A stretch of 64,000 bases of DNA from Lachnospiraceae bacterium. GTDB taxonomy: Bacteria; Bacillota; Clostridia; Lachnospirales; Lachnospiraceae. Each line of letters begins with the position of its first letter. The first letter of the stretch is position 1. The translations under genes and the position numbers were made by a program. The DNA lies in contig CAJTFX010000024.1 in assembly GCA_910575555.1 (NCBI GenBank), positions 1-64,000 on the forward strand. Reading direction: 5' to 3'. Positions 17,373-24,204 of the stretch are shown in pieces. The notes under the pieces are model-generated. The model saw nothing but the letters and a program-made list of their open reading frames with translations, had not been told where the DNA came from and searched no databases.

Positions 17373-17725
17373 TATTTACATTGCCGCAGTCCATCAACCA
17401 ACGCCTCCATCGTCTGTAAGACCACCGTCTGCTCACTCTGCTTTAAATGCCGGATGCGGCAGAACATCTTCCGGCACTGCCCATCTTCTTTCGTCTGGCT
17501 GCTTACGCCGAGAAGCTCGTTCGCATCCACGCCGAGTATCTGCACCATCTTGATAAATATCTCTATGGACATCGCAGACTGGCCGCCCTCAATGCGGCTG
17601 ACCGTGTTGGCGCTGATCCCCGCCTGTTCCGCAACCTTCTCCTGTGACATGCTGATCTCGTTCCTCCGGTCACGGATACGGTTGCCCAATCTGATCAAGT
17701 CCTGCGACCCTGCACGATTTCCCAA
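17357..17725 (-). CDS. XRE-family HTH regulator, copy 2
   Basis: 122 residues, identical to copy 1 over the whole XRE domain and tail. The last residues differ (KYRTNA) because the reading frame runs into the end of the MITE-like element, which supplies the final codons and stop. Start is TTG 17725 after AGGAGG. It sits about 350 bases upstream of the nuclease-STAND gene on the same strand and downstream of the RepA/membrane protein block. Two identical regulators should bind the same operators, so the cassette may cross-regulate. The duplication looks recent, or else the coding part is kept alike by gene conversion. Confidence 0.85.
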   Translation of the reverse strand: MGNRAGSQDLIRLGNRIRDRRNEISMSQEKVAEQAGISANTVSRIEGGQSAMSIEIFIKMVQILGVDANELLGVSSQTKEDGQCRKMFCRIRHLKQSEQTVVLQTMEALVDGLRQCKYRTNA

Positions 17726-17760
17726 TATGCACCTCCTTCCTGGTCTGAATTTATCCGGGA

Positions 17761-17858
17761 CTTTGCGGCATCATGTCGTAAAGTGTGTAGCCCACTTTAC
17801 ATCCTCCCTTCCGTTAAATCCTGTTATCCCGCTTACTTTGCGACATCGTGTCGTAAAG
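17761..17858 (-). promoter_or_regulatory. Palindromic operators upstream of HTH copy 2
   Basis: CTTTGCGGCAT...ATGTCGTAAAG at 17761-17783 and CTTTGCGACAT...GTGTCGTAAAG at 17836-17858 have the same layout as before copy 1. Base changes tend to keep the arms recognisable while the spacer between them has diverged, which suggests selection on the sites. Confidence 0.6.
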
Positions 17859-17867
17859 CCTGGCAAC

Positions 17868-17897
17868 AAAAAAACAGCTGTAGATCAAGCTGTTTTT
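17868..17897. terminator. Hairpin terminator at the end of HTH cassette copy 2
   Basis: AAAAAAACAGC (17868-17878) pairs with GCTGTTTTT (17889-17897). It is the counterpart of the hairpin at 12241-12272 and lies after the membrane protein gene on the minus strand. Confidence 0.6.
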
Positions 17898-17956
17898 ACG
17901 GATTAATATTCAATTTAGCCTGTATTGCCTGCTTTTTTGTTTCTTTCATTGGCCTG

Positions 17957-18313
17957 TCATGCCCTGCAAGGCTTTCTGGCCAGCTTTCCCATTGTCCAGC
18001 TAACTACTGTCACAGCTGCCTTCACAAAATATACTGCTGCCTTCAACAGCCTCCATGCAAGAATGATTCCTCCGATCATGCCACCCACAAGGACATTAAG
18101 AAACAGTATCCCCATTGTCCCACCAATATCGTAACCTTTCGGAACAATCCAGAAGAACATCCTATGGATGCCAAATGGAATGCCCATAAACCACCACAGT
18201 CTCAAATAATTGTACTTACCGCCCTCCATGCACAGCGGACGGAACAATGCCGCCAAAAACAGTGCTGATACAACCGGGATCACTGCCTGTTTTACAAATC
18301 CACTTACTTTCAT
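17957..18313 (-). CDS. Small integral membrane protein, unknown (DUF6050-like)
   Basis: 118 residues with about three hydrophobic segments: VIPVVSALFLAALF, LRLWWFMGIPFGIHRMFFWIV and MGILFLNVLVGGMIGGIILAW. It recalls a family of element-borne membrane proteins (I believe DUF6050) of unknown role. ATG 18313 (MKVSGFVKQA) follows GGAGG at five bases; the TTG four codons earlier is inside that site. It lies directly after the replication initiator, about 80 bases away and on the same strand, so it is probably part of the maintenance operon. Confidence 0.7.
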   Translation of the reverse strand: MKVSGFVKQAVIPVVSALFLAALFRPLCMEGGKYNYLRLWWFMGIPFGIHRMFFWIVPKGYDIGGTMGILFLNVLVGGMIGGIILAWRLLKAAVYFVKAAVTVVSWTMGKLARKPCRA

Positions 18314-18394
18314 GCCTTCCTCCAATCTGTGCGTGGTTTCCGTATGCCACGCCCTGTCTATAAAATCATTCCATAACTGTATCTCCTACTTTCC

Positions 18395-19549
18395 TCACCC
18401 ACTCCCATACAGGTCATGGTTCACTTCCGCCGTGTAATAATTGCTTATGGTCATCGGGGCATTATACAGCGTTGTCAAAAGATACGCCTTGATATTCCCT
18501 ACCTTCGTTGTGTTCGCGCCCAGGCAGGTAAGGATATACTCGATATGCTCATGGTTCAGCTTCATAAACTGGTTTTTGACAACCGCCACTGGTTTATCCA
18601 CCCCTGCGATCCGCACCGTTCCATTGTCTGGCAGCATCATCACTTCCACCATCAGCTCAACAAGCTCATCCACGTCCTCCCTCCGGTGGTAACGCCCGTC
18701 CTGGAAACACTCGTAAGAAATGTGTTTCCGGATGATATCACGGTATGCATCCATCTCCTTCATCACATCCGGCACTGTGCCTGGGATGGATGGATTGGAT
18801 GGGATAGGATTGGGATGGATAGCTGACACACCAAAATCAGTATCGTTAAGATCAGTCTTGCTATACTCTGTCTCACTAAATTCAGTATCACTTAGATCAG
18901 TCTTGTTAATATCAGTATCATTAGATTGTGATTTTGGAAATTCTTGAATTGTGATTCCCACCATTCCAGAAGTATGATTTTCACCATTCTTGAATTGTGA
19001 TTCTGGAAATTCCTGAATTGTGGTTTTCATCATTCCTGAATTGTGATTTTCACCATTCTTGAATTGTGATTCTGGAAGTTCTTGAATTGTGGCTTTCACA
19101 ACTCTTGAATTGTGATTTTCACTATTCTGTGTATTTACAGGCATCTCCCCCTGTTTTTCTTCCCTGCCTTTGTCCTCTATCTGCCGAATAATAAAATTTT
19201 TCACATAAATGACATTCGGCTTTCCAAGCCCCAGGCGCTTCTTTTCCACCAGACCGATTCCCTTATCAGCGTCCAGTTCTTTCAGCAGCTTTACAGCTTT
19301 CTGTGTGCCGCAGTTCATAAGTTCCGCAATCTCTTCCACCGTAAAGATAATATACACCCGATCTTCTTCATCAAACCAACGGTTCTTTATGCTAAGGCTC
19401 ATACGGTCTAATAAAAGACCGTATAAAACCTTCGCTTCACAGGAGAGGGACTTGAAGCATTCCGCTGTGAATAGAACCTTCGGAATCCGGTAAAACGTAT
19501 ACTGCTCCGCTTCCATGCCGCGATAATAATCAAACTGTAATTCCTGCAT
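18395..19549 (-). CDS. repA: RepA_N-type replication initiator with internal iterons
   Basis: 384 residues. The N-terminal part (EQYTFYRIPKVLF...LSCEAKVLYGLLLDRM...FTVEEIAELMNCGTQKAVKLLKELD) matches the RepA_N winged-helix initiator domain used by Gram-positive plasmids and many conjugative elements. The C-terminal domain of about 100 residues ends NAPMTISNYYTAEVNHDLYGSG. Between them is a linker encoded by 23-bp and 15-bp DNA repeats, which gives 23-residue and 5-residue peptide repeats. In RepA_N plasmids the origin lies inside the rep gene, so this array is the probable origin. ATG 19549 follows GGAGGG and overlaps the end of parB by 20 bases. It should allow the excised element to replicate. 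Confidence 0.85.
   Translation of the reverse strand: MQELQFDYYRGMEAEQYTFYRIPKVLFTAECFKSLSCEAKVLYGLLLDRMSLSIKNRWFDEEDRVYIIFTVEEIAELMNCGTQKAVKLLKELDADKGIGLVEKKRLGLGKPNVIYVKNFIIRQIEDKGREEKQGEMPVNTQNSENHNSRVVKATIQELPESQFKNGENHNSGMMKTTIQEFPESQFKNGENHTSGMVGITIQEFPKSQSNDTDINKTDLSDTEFSETEYSKTDLNDTDFGVSAIHPNPIPSNPSIPGTVPDVMKEMDAYRDIIRKHISYECFQDGRYHRREDVDELVELMVEVMMLPDNGTVRIAGVDKPVAVVKNQFMKLNHEHIEYILTCLGANTTKVGNIKAYLLTTLYNAPMTISNYYTAEVNHDLYGSG
18836..18925. repeat. Six 15-bp repeats inside repA
   Basis: Six consecutive 15-base units of the type ATCAGTATCGTTAAG, encoding a five-residue S/T-x-T-D-L/F-like repeat in RepA. They abut the 23-bp iteron array and an adjacent GGAT-rich tract at 18783-18821, and may be part of the same origin. 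Confidence 0.65.
18918..19117. repeat. Iteron array (about nine 23-bp repeats), probable replication origin
   Basis: The core TTCTTGAATTGTGATT recurs at 18941, 18987, 19010, 19033, 19056, 19079 and 19102, with degenerate units at 18918 and 18964. The period is exactly 23 bases. Because 23 is not a multiple of three, three units are needed to restore the reading frame, which yields a 23-residue protein repeat (ENHNS...FKNG). This is the classic layout of a RepA_N origin within rep. Confidence 0.8.
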
Positions 19550-20432
19550 CCGTTGTCCCTCCCTCCTTCTGCTTCCATTCCTCCAGAAGCGTATAGATCA
19601 CATCCTCAATCTGTTCCTTGGAATATTCCGTAGGGAAATAATTGCGGATCTTCTTTGCGGAAATCGTCACATTCACATTTTCCTTCTCCTTACGCACTAA
19701 AACCGCATATACCTTCCCTTCCGTCAATTCCCCTGCCTCGCTGCTTTCCTTCCACAATTCTGCCTGCGCTTTCGATGGGAATATGCCGCTGTTGCCGATG
19801 GCATCCACAACCCATGCCTGTTCTTCCGCTTTTAGATAGGACAGCTTTTCACCCGCCATCATTGGGATTTTATTTTCATCCACATAACCCAGCAATTCTT
19901 CTGCCAGTTCTGACAGCCGGATATAACGCTGCACTGTCCTCCCGCTGTCCCCGGCAGCTTCCCCAATGGCATCAGCAGTATATTTCTCCCCTTTGCTTCC
20001 CTGGTGCTTCATCGCCTCATATTTCATCCGGTATGCCTTCGCCTTCTCACTCGGCAGAATATCTTCCCTTTGGATATTCGTATCGACCATCAGGACTACC
20101 GCTGTATCATCATCCATTTCCCGGATGATCACAGGCATTTCCGTAAGCCCTGCAAGCTCACATGCCCGCCACCTTCTATGCCCTGCAATGACTTCGTAAC
20201 CGCCTGCGGGATGTGGGCGCACAATCCCAGGCATCAACACACCGTATCTCTTAACACTTTCCACCGTTTCCTGCATCTTTTCATCATCCAATACCCGGAA
20301 CGGATGGCCTTTAAATGTATGTAACTGGCTGAGGGGAACAGATGTCACCGTTTCCCCTGCCGCCGCTTCACCTGTGCCGAACAGATCATCAAAGGATGTC
20401 AGCCTTACCTTCTCTGCGCTCCTATTTTTCAT
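19530..20432 (-). CDS. parB: ParB/Spo0J family partition protein
   Basis: 300 residues. The N-terminal ParB/sulfiredoxin-like nucleotide-binding fold shows VIAGHRRWRACELAG (GERRxRA-type motif) near residue 85 and NIQREDILPSEKAKAYRMK. An HTH region follows (TADAIGEAAGDSGRTVQRYIRL), then a C-terminal tail likely for dimerisation. It acts with ParA to segregate the element. ATG 20432 has AGGAGG eight bases upstream. It overlaps the parA stop and its own end overlaps the repA start, so parA-parB-repA is one coupled operon. No consensus parS was found. Confidence 0.9.
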   Translation of the reverse strand: MKNRSAEKVRLTSFDDLFGTGEAAAGETVTSVPLSQLHTFKGHPFRVLDDEKMQETVESVKRYGVLMPGIVRPHPAGGYEVIAGHRRWRACELAGLTEMPVIIREMDDDTAVVLMVDTNIQREDILPSEKAKAYRMKYEAMKHQGSKGEKYTADAIGEAAGDSGRTVQRYIRLSELAEELLGYVDENKIPMMAGEKLSYLKAEEQAWVVDAIGNSGIFPSKAQAELWKESSEAGELTEGKVYAVLVRKEKENVNVTISAKKIRNYFPTEYSKEQIEDVIYTLLEEWKQKEGGTTDAGITV

Positions 20433-21207
20433 CCGCAAGCACCTCCTGTGTCAGTGAGTGATAGCCGCCTGCCACGATCCCCTTCGGGTCATGAAGATAG
20501 ATGCTTTTCCCCTCCGCCGTGGTTTCCGCAGCCTTTACAGACAACGGGATGCAGTTCTCAAAAATATGTACCCGATTTCCATATACCTCCCGGATCTGCG
20601 CTGAAATATCCCTTGCGAAGTTTGTCCTGCGGTCTACCTTTGTCAGTAAAATCCCCATAATATCAAGTGCCGGGTTCAGCTTCCTGTGTACCCTTCCGAT
20701 TGTCTTTATAAGCTGTTGAAGCCCCTTGACCGGAAGATACGCCGCCTCAACCGGGATCAATACGCTGTCTGCGGCTACTAGGGCGTTTATCGTAATCATG
20801 CCAAGCGATGGCATACAATCAATGATTGCAAAATCATACTTCTCTTTTACGCTGTTCAGATACTGCCGAAGTATCGTTTCCCGGCTCATAACATTTACCA
20901 GAGCCGTTTCCAAGCCTGCCAGTTCGATATTTGCCGGAATAAAATCAATCCCCTCTGTATGATGGATAACCCCCTCACCAGGCTCAACATCTTCATCATT
21001 GATGACCTTTTCCATGATATTCACCAATGTCACATCCAGCTCGTCCGGCTCCGCAATCCCCAAACTCACCGCCATACTCCCCTGTGCGTCTGCCTCCACC
21101 AACAATACTTTCTTGCCTGCCCTTGCAAGCCCGATCCCTAAATTCACACACGTCGTTGTTTTTCCGACTCCGCCTTTCTGGTTTGCCACTGCGATCACTC
21201 TGCACAT
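20422..21207 (-). CDS. parA: ParA family partition ATPase
   Basis: 261 residues. A deviant Walker A, KGGVGKTTT, sits near residue 10, followed by VEADAQGSMAVSLG (Walker A') and FAIIDCMPSLG (Walker B). The length and lack of an N-terminal HTH mark it as a Soj/ParA type Ib-like ATPase. Start ATG 21207 (MCRVIAVANQK) follows AGGAGG; the open frame back to 21297 is not family-like. It is the first gene of parA-parB-repA and is preceded by two small element genes. Role: stable inheritance of the extrachromosomal form. Confidence 0.92.
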   Translation of the reverse strand: MCRVIAVANQKGGVGKTTTCVNLGIGLARAGKKVLLVEADAQGSMAVSLGIAEPDELDVTLVNIMEKVINDEDVEPGEGVIHHTEGIDFIPANIELAGLETALVNVMSRETILRQYLNSVKEKYDFAIIDCMPSLGMITINALVAADSVLIPVEAAYLPVKGLQQLIKTIGRVHRKLNPALDIMGILLTKVDRRTNFARDISAQIREVYGNRVHIFENCIPLSVKAAETTAEGKSIYLHDPKGIVAGGYHSLTQEVLADEK

Positions 21208-21232
21208 ATTACTTTCCTCCTGATTCTTCAAT

Positions 21233-21400
21233 CTATTTCTCTGTTTTCTCCACTTCCGCATACACACGGAAATATTTCTTTGTTCCCTTGTTTGCAAACG
21301 GTTCCGATACCGACTTCACATCCACATCCTCCTGTCGCTCCAAAATCCTCCGGAACCAGTGAAGGTCTTTCTTTGTCCCCTGCATCCTAATCTTAAGCAT
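21233..21400 (-). CDS. Small DUF3970-like protein
   Basis: 55 residues beginning MLKIRMQGTKKDLHWFRRIL and ending KKYFRVYAEVEK. It resembles a family of short proteins found in Firmicute elements (I believe DUF3970). ATG 21400 has GGAGG six bases upstream, and it overlaps the stop of the DUF6075-like gene by eight bases, 25 bases before parA. No catalytic motif is visible and the function is unknown. Confidence 0.75.
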   Translation of the reverse strand: MLKIRMQGTKKDLHWFRRILERQEDVDVKSVSEPFANKGTKKYFRVYAEVEKTEK

Positions 21401-21857
21401 ACAAATCCTCCATATCCACGTAAAAACAGTATTCCGGATAACGAATCTTCACAGCCTCCCAAAAATATCTGGCATAGCCGCAGCAGAATAAATCTTCCAC
21501 CGTATAACAACGGCACTCCTTCAACTGTTCCTCTGCATCCTCACTGTCATCGACGCTTGGCGTTCCATTGCAATAGAGATTAAATGCCATCCGTACAATC
21601 CTTGCGCTACCGCTGGTCTGCCACCCTTCATGCAGACACTCTGTTTTTACGCACCCTGTTCTAAAATCATAAATCCTGTCTACATTTACCCTTGTATCCC
21701 GGTCAATCCCAAGGCAATACACCAATGCCTTATGGTACACATCCTGGTATCTGCATTTCTGCAGATACTCTTTATAAAAATCTTTATGTTCATTGTTCTT
21801 GAAAGTAATTGTGCGAGTATCTTTGTTTCCTGCACCTACCGCTGTATTCGTTACCAT
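21393..21857 (-). CDS. DUF6075-like element protein
   Basis: 154 residues with conserved-looking blocks ITFKNNEHKDFYKEYLQKCR, YHKALVYCLGID, TECLHEGWQTSGSARIVRMA and YTVEDLFCCGYARYFWEA. This matches a family I know as DUF6075, common beside parA in Lachnospiraceae conjugative elements, with no known function. ATG 21857 follows GGAGG at seven bases; the frame is open to 21983, but that part covers a structured leader. It is the first gene of the maintenance operon at the right end of the element. Confidence 0.75.
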   Translation of the reverse strand: MVTNTAVGAGNKDTRTITFKNNEHKDFYKEYLQKCRYQDVYHKALVYCLGIDRDTRVNVDRIYDFRTGCVKTECLHEGWQTSGSARIVRMAFNLYCNGTPSVDDSEDAEEQLKECRCYTVEDLFCCGYARYFWEAVKIRYPEYCFYVDMEDLYA

Positions 21858-21888
21858 ATCCTGTCCTCCATTTTTTAATACTTGGGAG

Positions 21889-21949
21889 CTACACCCCCAA
21901 ACCCTTGTGGATTCGTGCTGCCAGTTACCCAAAAAGCGGCTAACTGGCA
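21889..21949 (-). promoter_or_regulatory. Structured leader of the DUF6075-parA-parB-repA operon
   Basis: TGCCAGTTA (21919-21927) and TAACTGGCA (21941-21949) form a perfect nine-pair stem, and TTGGG/CCCAA at about 21883-21900 forms a second. Both lie between the likely promoter and the ATG at 21857. They may be operators, an attenuator or part of a transfer or recombination site. Confidence 0.45.
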
Positions 21950-22065
21950 ACTCGAATTTTGTCTGTCCCAGAGAAAATCCCATTTCCTATTTCTCTAAGA
22001 CTATGCTTCCCATAGTAACCTGTGAAATTTAATTATGAAGTAAGATGATTTCAAGAACTCTGATG

Positions 22066-22168
22066 ACTTGAGTAAACTTCGCTAAAGATTGCGGATACTC
22101 ATTTTACTCAACTTGTGACTTGAGTAATACTCAATTTGAAGTGATTTTAGACGGTGTTTGGCGGTGTT
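22066..22168. other. Candidate element end: repeated heptamers
   Basis: TTGAGTA occurs at 22068-22074 and 22120-22126, and its complement TACTCAA at 22105-22111 and 22128-22134. The last pair forms a 15-base palindrome. CGGTGTT repeats at 22152-22158 and 22162-22168. Such clustered short repeats next to a boundary resemble arm-type sites of a tyrosine integrase. No core site or direct repeat of the other end can be shown because the left end is missing. The rest of 21858-22302 holds no gene. Confidence 0.45.
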
Positions 22169-22202
22169 CAGCGATACTTGAACGATTGCCTTTCCATGAA
22201 TG

Positions 22203-22263
22203 AAAAAAGCCCCAAAAACCTTATAACCACTAGAAAACACTGTGTTTATAAGGCTTTTGGAGC
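22203..22263 (-). terminator. Terminator of rpsB-tsf, at the element junction
   Basis: GCCCCAAAAACCTTATAA (22209-22226) pairs imperfectly with TTATAAGGCTTTTGGAGC (22246-22263), giving a stem of about 18 pairs. On the minus strand it is followed by TTTTTTC. It starts about 40 bases after the tsf stop. Confidence 0.75.
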
Positions 22264-22302
22264 CTATAAAACAAATTATGAAATTTGGACTGAAAACTTC
22301 GC

Positions 22303-23238
22303 TTATTTGCCCATCTGAGCCGCAACCTCAGCCGCAAAATCTTCCTGCTTCTTCTCCAGACCTTCTCCAGTCTCGAAACGGACAAATCTCTTCACGGACA
22401 CTTCCGCTCCAACTTCTTTGGAAACAGCTTCCAGGTACTTTCCTACTGTCTGCTTTCCATCCTCTGCTTTAACGTATACCTGATCTACCAGGCAAATTTC
22501 TTTCAGCTCTTTGTTAACACGGCCTTCGATCATGCCATTGATTACCTTCTCTGGTTTCTGTGATTCTTTCGGATCATTCATAATCTGAGCCCGAAGGATT
22601 TCTTTCTCATGGGCGATATATTCTTCGCTGATCTCGTCTCTGGAAACATATTTGGGAGAAAGAGCCGCAATCTGCATTGCCAGATTAGTTAATGCTTCTT
22701 TAACAGTGTCATTAACTGCAGAAGTCTCTGCTTCTACGATAACGCCGATTCTTCCGCCGCCGTGAATATAAGAAACCACACATCCGTTTTCTGCGGTAAC
22801 TTTCTCAAATCTGCGGATATTTAAGTTCTCACCAATTACTGCAATTTTCTCTACCAGCGCGTCTTTTACAGTTTTACTGGAATCTTCATTCCAGGCTTCT
22901 GCCATAAAAGCATCCAGGTCTGCAGCGTCTGAGTTTACTGCCTGAGCAGCCACTGCTTCCACAAATGCTTTAAATGTGTCGTTCTTTGCAACAAAGTCTG
23001 TCTCAGAATTTACTTCAACCACTGCTGCGGTCTTATCATCTTTTACTACAACGGTGCAAAGACCTTCTGCTGCGATTCTTCCTGCTTTCTTCTCTGCCTT
23101 TGCCTGTCCATTTTTCCTTAAAAATTCCACAGCGGCATCCATATCGCCATTTGTCTCATTCAAAGCCTTCTTGCAGTCCATCATGCCTGCACCGGTCATT
23201 TCTCTTAACTCTTTTACCATTGCTGCTGTAATAGCCAT
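22303..23238 (-). CDS. tsf: Elongation factor Ts
   Basis: 311 residues. It recharges EF-Tu by nucleotide exchange. The N-terminal UBA-like domain has the EF-Ts signatures LREMTGAGMMDCKKAL and EAVEFLRKNG-like (DAAVEFLRKNGQAKAEKKAGRIAAEG). The core carries SETDFVAKN and YIHGGGRIGV. ATG 23238 follows GGAGGG; the open frame extends five codons further without a site. It is the second gene of the rpsB-tsf operon, whose usual followers pyrH and frr are absent here because the mobile element begins just beyond the terminator. Confidence 0.97.
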   Translation of the reverse strand: MAITAAMVKELREMTGAGMMDCKKALNETNGDMDAAVEFLRKNGQAKAEKKAGRIAAEGLCTVVVKDDKTAAVVEVNSETDFVAKNDTFKAFVEAVAAQAVNSDAADLDAFMAEAWNEDSSKTVKDALVEKIAVIGENLNIRRFEKVTAENGCVVSYIHGGGRIGVIVEAETSAVNDTVKEALTNLAMQIAALSPKYVSRDEISEEYIAHEKEILRAQIMNDPKESQKPEKVINGMIEGRVNKELKEICLVDQVYVKAEDGKQTVGKYLEAVSKEVGAEVSVKRFVRFETGEGLEKKQEDFAAEVAAQMGK

Positions 23239-23335
23239 CTTTATTCCCTCCATTTATCCATAATTGAGGACAGGCAATACTGTCTGTCCTCTCATTGAAC
23301 GCAACTATTCTCTCAATCCTGAAAAATACTGCTAC

Positions 23336-24067
23336 TTATTCCTCTACAGCCTCGTCCGGTTCTTCTGCAGCTTCTTCTTCAATGGTTCCCTGATTTGCTT
23401 CCACAACCGCGTCTGCCATCTTAGAAACAATCAATTTAACGGCTCTGATGGCGTCATCATTACCTGGAATAACGTAATCCAGCTCTTCCGGATCACAGTT
23501 TGTATCACAAATACCAATTAATGGAATACCTAACGTATGCGCTTCCTGTACACAGATTCTCTCTTTCTTGGGATCTACAATGAAAATTGCATCCGGAATT
23601 CTCTTCATGTCTTTAATTCCGCCCAAGTTCTTCTCTAATTTCTCCCATTCCTTCTTCAGTGCAATTACTTCTTTCTTGGGGAGAACATCGAAAGTTCCAT
23701 CCTCTGCCATTGTTTCAATTGCTTTCAGTCTTGCAATACGGCTCTGAATGGTCTTGAAGTTCGTCAGCATTCCGCCCAGCCATCTCTCGTTCACATAGAA
23801 CATGCCGCAGCGCTCTGCTTCTGCCTTAATGGCATCCTGCGCCTGCTTCTTGGTACCTACAAAAAGAATGGTGCCGCCTTCAGCGGTAATATCAGCCACT
23901 GCCTTGTAAGCCTCGTCTACTTTGCCTACTGATTTCTGCAGGTCGATGATGTAAATGCCATTTCTCTCTGTGTAGATGTAAGGAGCCATCTTAGGGTTCC
24001 ATCTTCTTGTCTGATGTCCGAAATGAACACCTGCTTCTAATAACTGTTTCATTGAAATAACGCCCAT
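23336..24067 (-). CDS. rpsB: 30S ribosomal protein S2
   Basis: 243 residues. It opens [27 protein letters not shown], the S2 family start, and contains LWVGTKKQA-type ([13 protein letters not shown]) and [20 protein letters not shown] signatures. The C-terminal tail is acidic ([14 protein letters not shown]). ATG 24067 has GGAGG seven bases upstream. It is driven by its own consensus promoter that overlaps the end of the preceding MltG-like gene, so ribosomal expression does not depend on the motility operon. Confidence 0.97.
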   Translation of the reverse strand: MGVISMKQLLEAGVHFGHQTRRWNPKMAPYIYTERNGIYIIDLQKSVGKVDEAYKAVADITAEGGTILFVGTKKQAQDAIKAEAERCGMFYVNERWLGGMLTNFKTIQSRIARLKAIETMAEDGTFDVLPKKEVIALKKEWEKLEKNLGGIKDMKRIPDAIFIVDPKKERICVQEAHTLGIPLIGICDTNCDPEELDYVIPGNDDAIRAVKLIVSKMADAVVEANQGTIEEEAAEEPDEAVEE

Positions 24068-24172
24068 GTTTTTACCTCCATTGGTTAGATTCTTCCACAT
24101 GCTTCCTCTTCCAAAGCCACCGACAGGGCACCGGCTCTGAAATCCACATATGTGATTTATATTATCTTTGCA

Positions 24173-24201
24173 ATTATATCACAGGAAAATTTTACTTGCA
24201 A
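24173..24201 (-). promoter_or_regulatory. Sigma-A promoter of rpsB-tsf
   Basis: On the minus strand TTGCAA (24201-24196), a 17-base spacer, and a perfect TATAAT (24178-24173). It lies about 105 bases before the rpsB start and slightly past the stop of the MltG-like gene. Confidence 0.75.
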
Positions 24202-24204
24202 GTC

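Larger units (their letters stand above)
17380..17897. repeat. Direct repeat, copy 2 (HTH cassette)
   Basis: Second copy of the unit at 11756-12272, same orientation, containing the HTH gene, its palindromic leader and the closing hairpin. Recombination between the two copies would delete the defence gene and leave one HTH cassette. Confidence 0.85.
1..22200. mobile_element. Integrated conjugative element (partial, one end)
   Basis: The stretch carries conjugation genes (VirD4, PcfB/DUF3801), plasmid-type maintenance genes (ParA, ParB, RepA_N initiator with iterons), element-borne sigma-like and HTH regulators, a large surface adhesin and an AT-rich defence cargo. This mix is typical of Tn1549-like or related elements of gut Firmicutes. 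The right limit is inferred from the switch to the conserved tsf-rpsB-fla block and from repeated heptamers and a large hairpin at 22066-22263. The left part, with relaxase, VirB4, integrase and the other attachment site, is outside the window. The exact boundary is not proven. Confidence 0.8.

Noticed and set aside
10234-17858. Palindromes as classical Bacillus parS sites
   Set aside because: The sequence does not resemble TGTTCCACGTGAAACA. A ParB role remains only one hypothesis.
18918-19117. Possible CRISPR array
   Set aside because: The 23-base units are contiguous with no unique spacers and lie in an open reading frame, so they are iterons.
1-22300. Search for an integrase, relaxase, sortase, tRNA or rRNA gene in the element part
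   Set aside because: None was seen. The missing mobility genes must lie to the left of the window if the element is complete.
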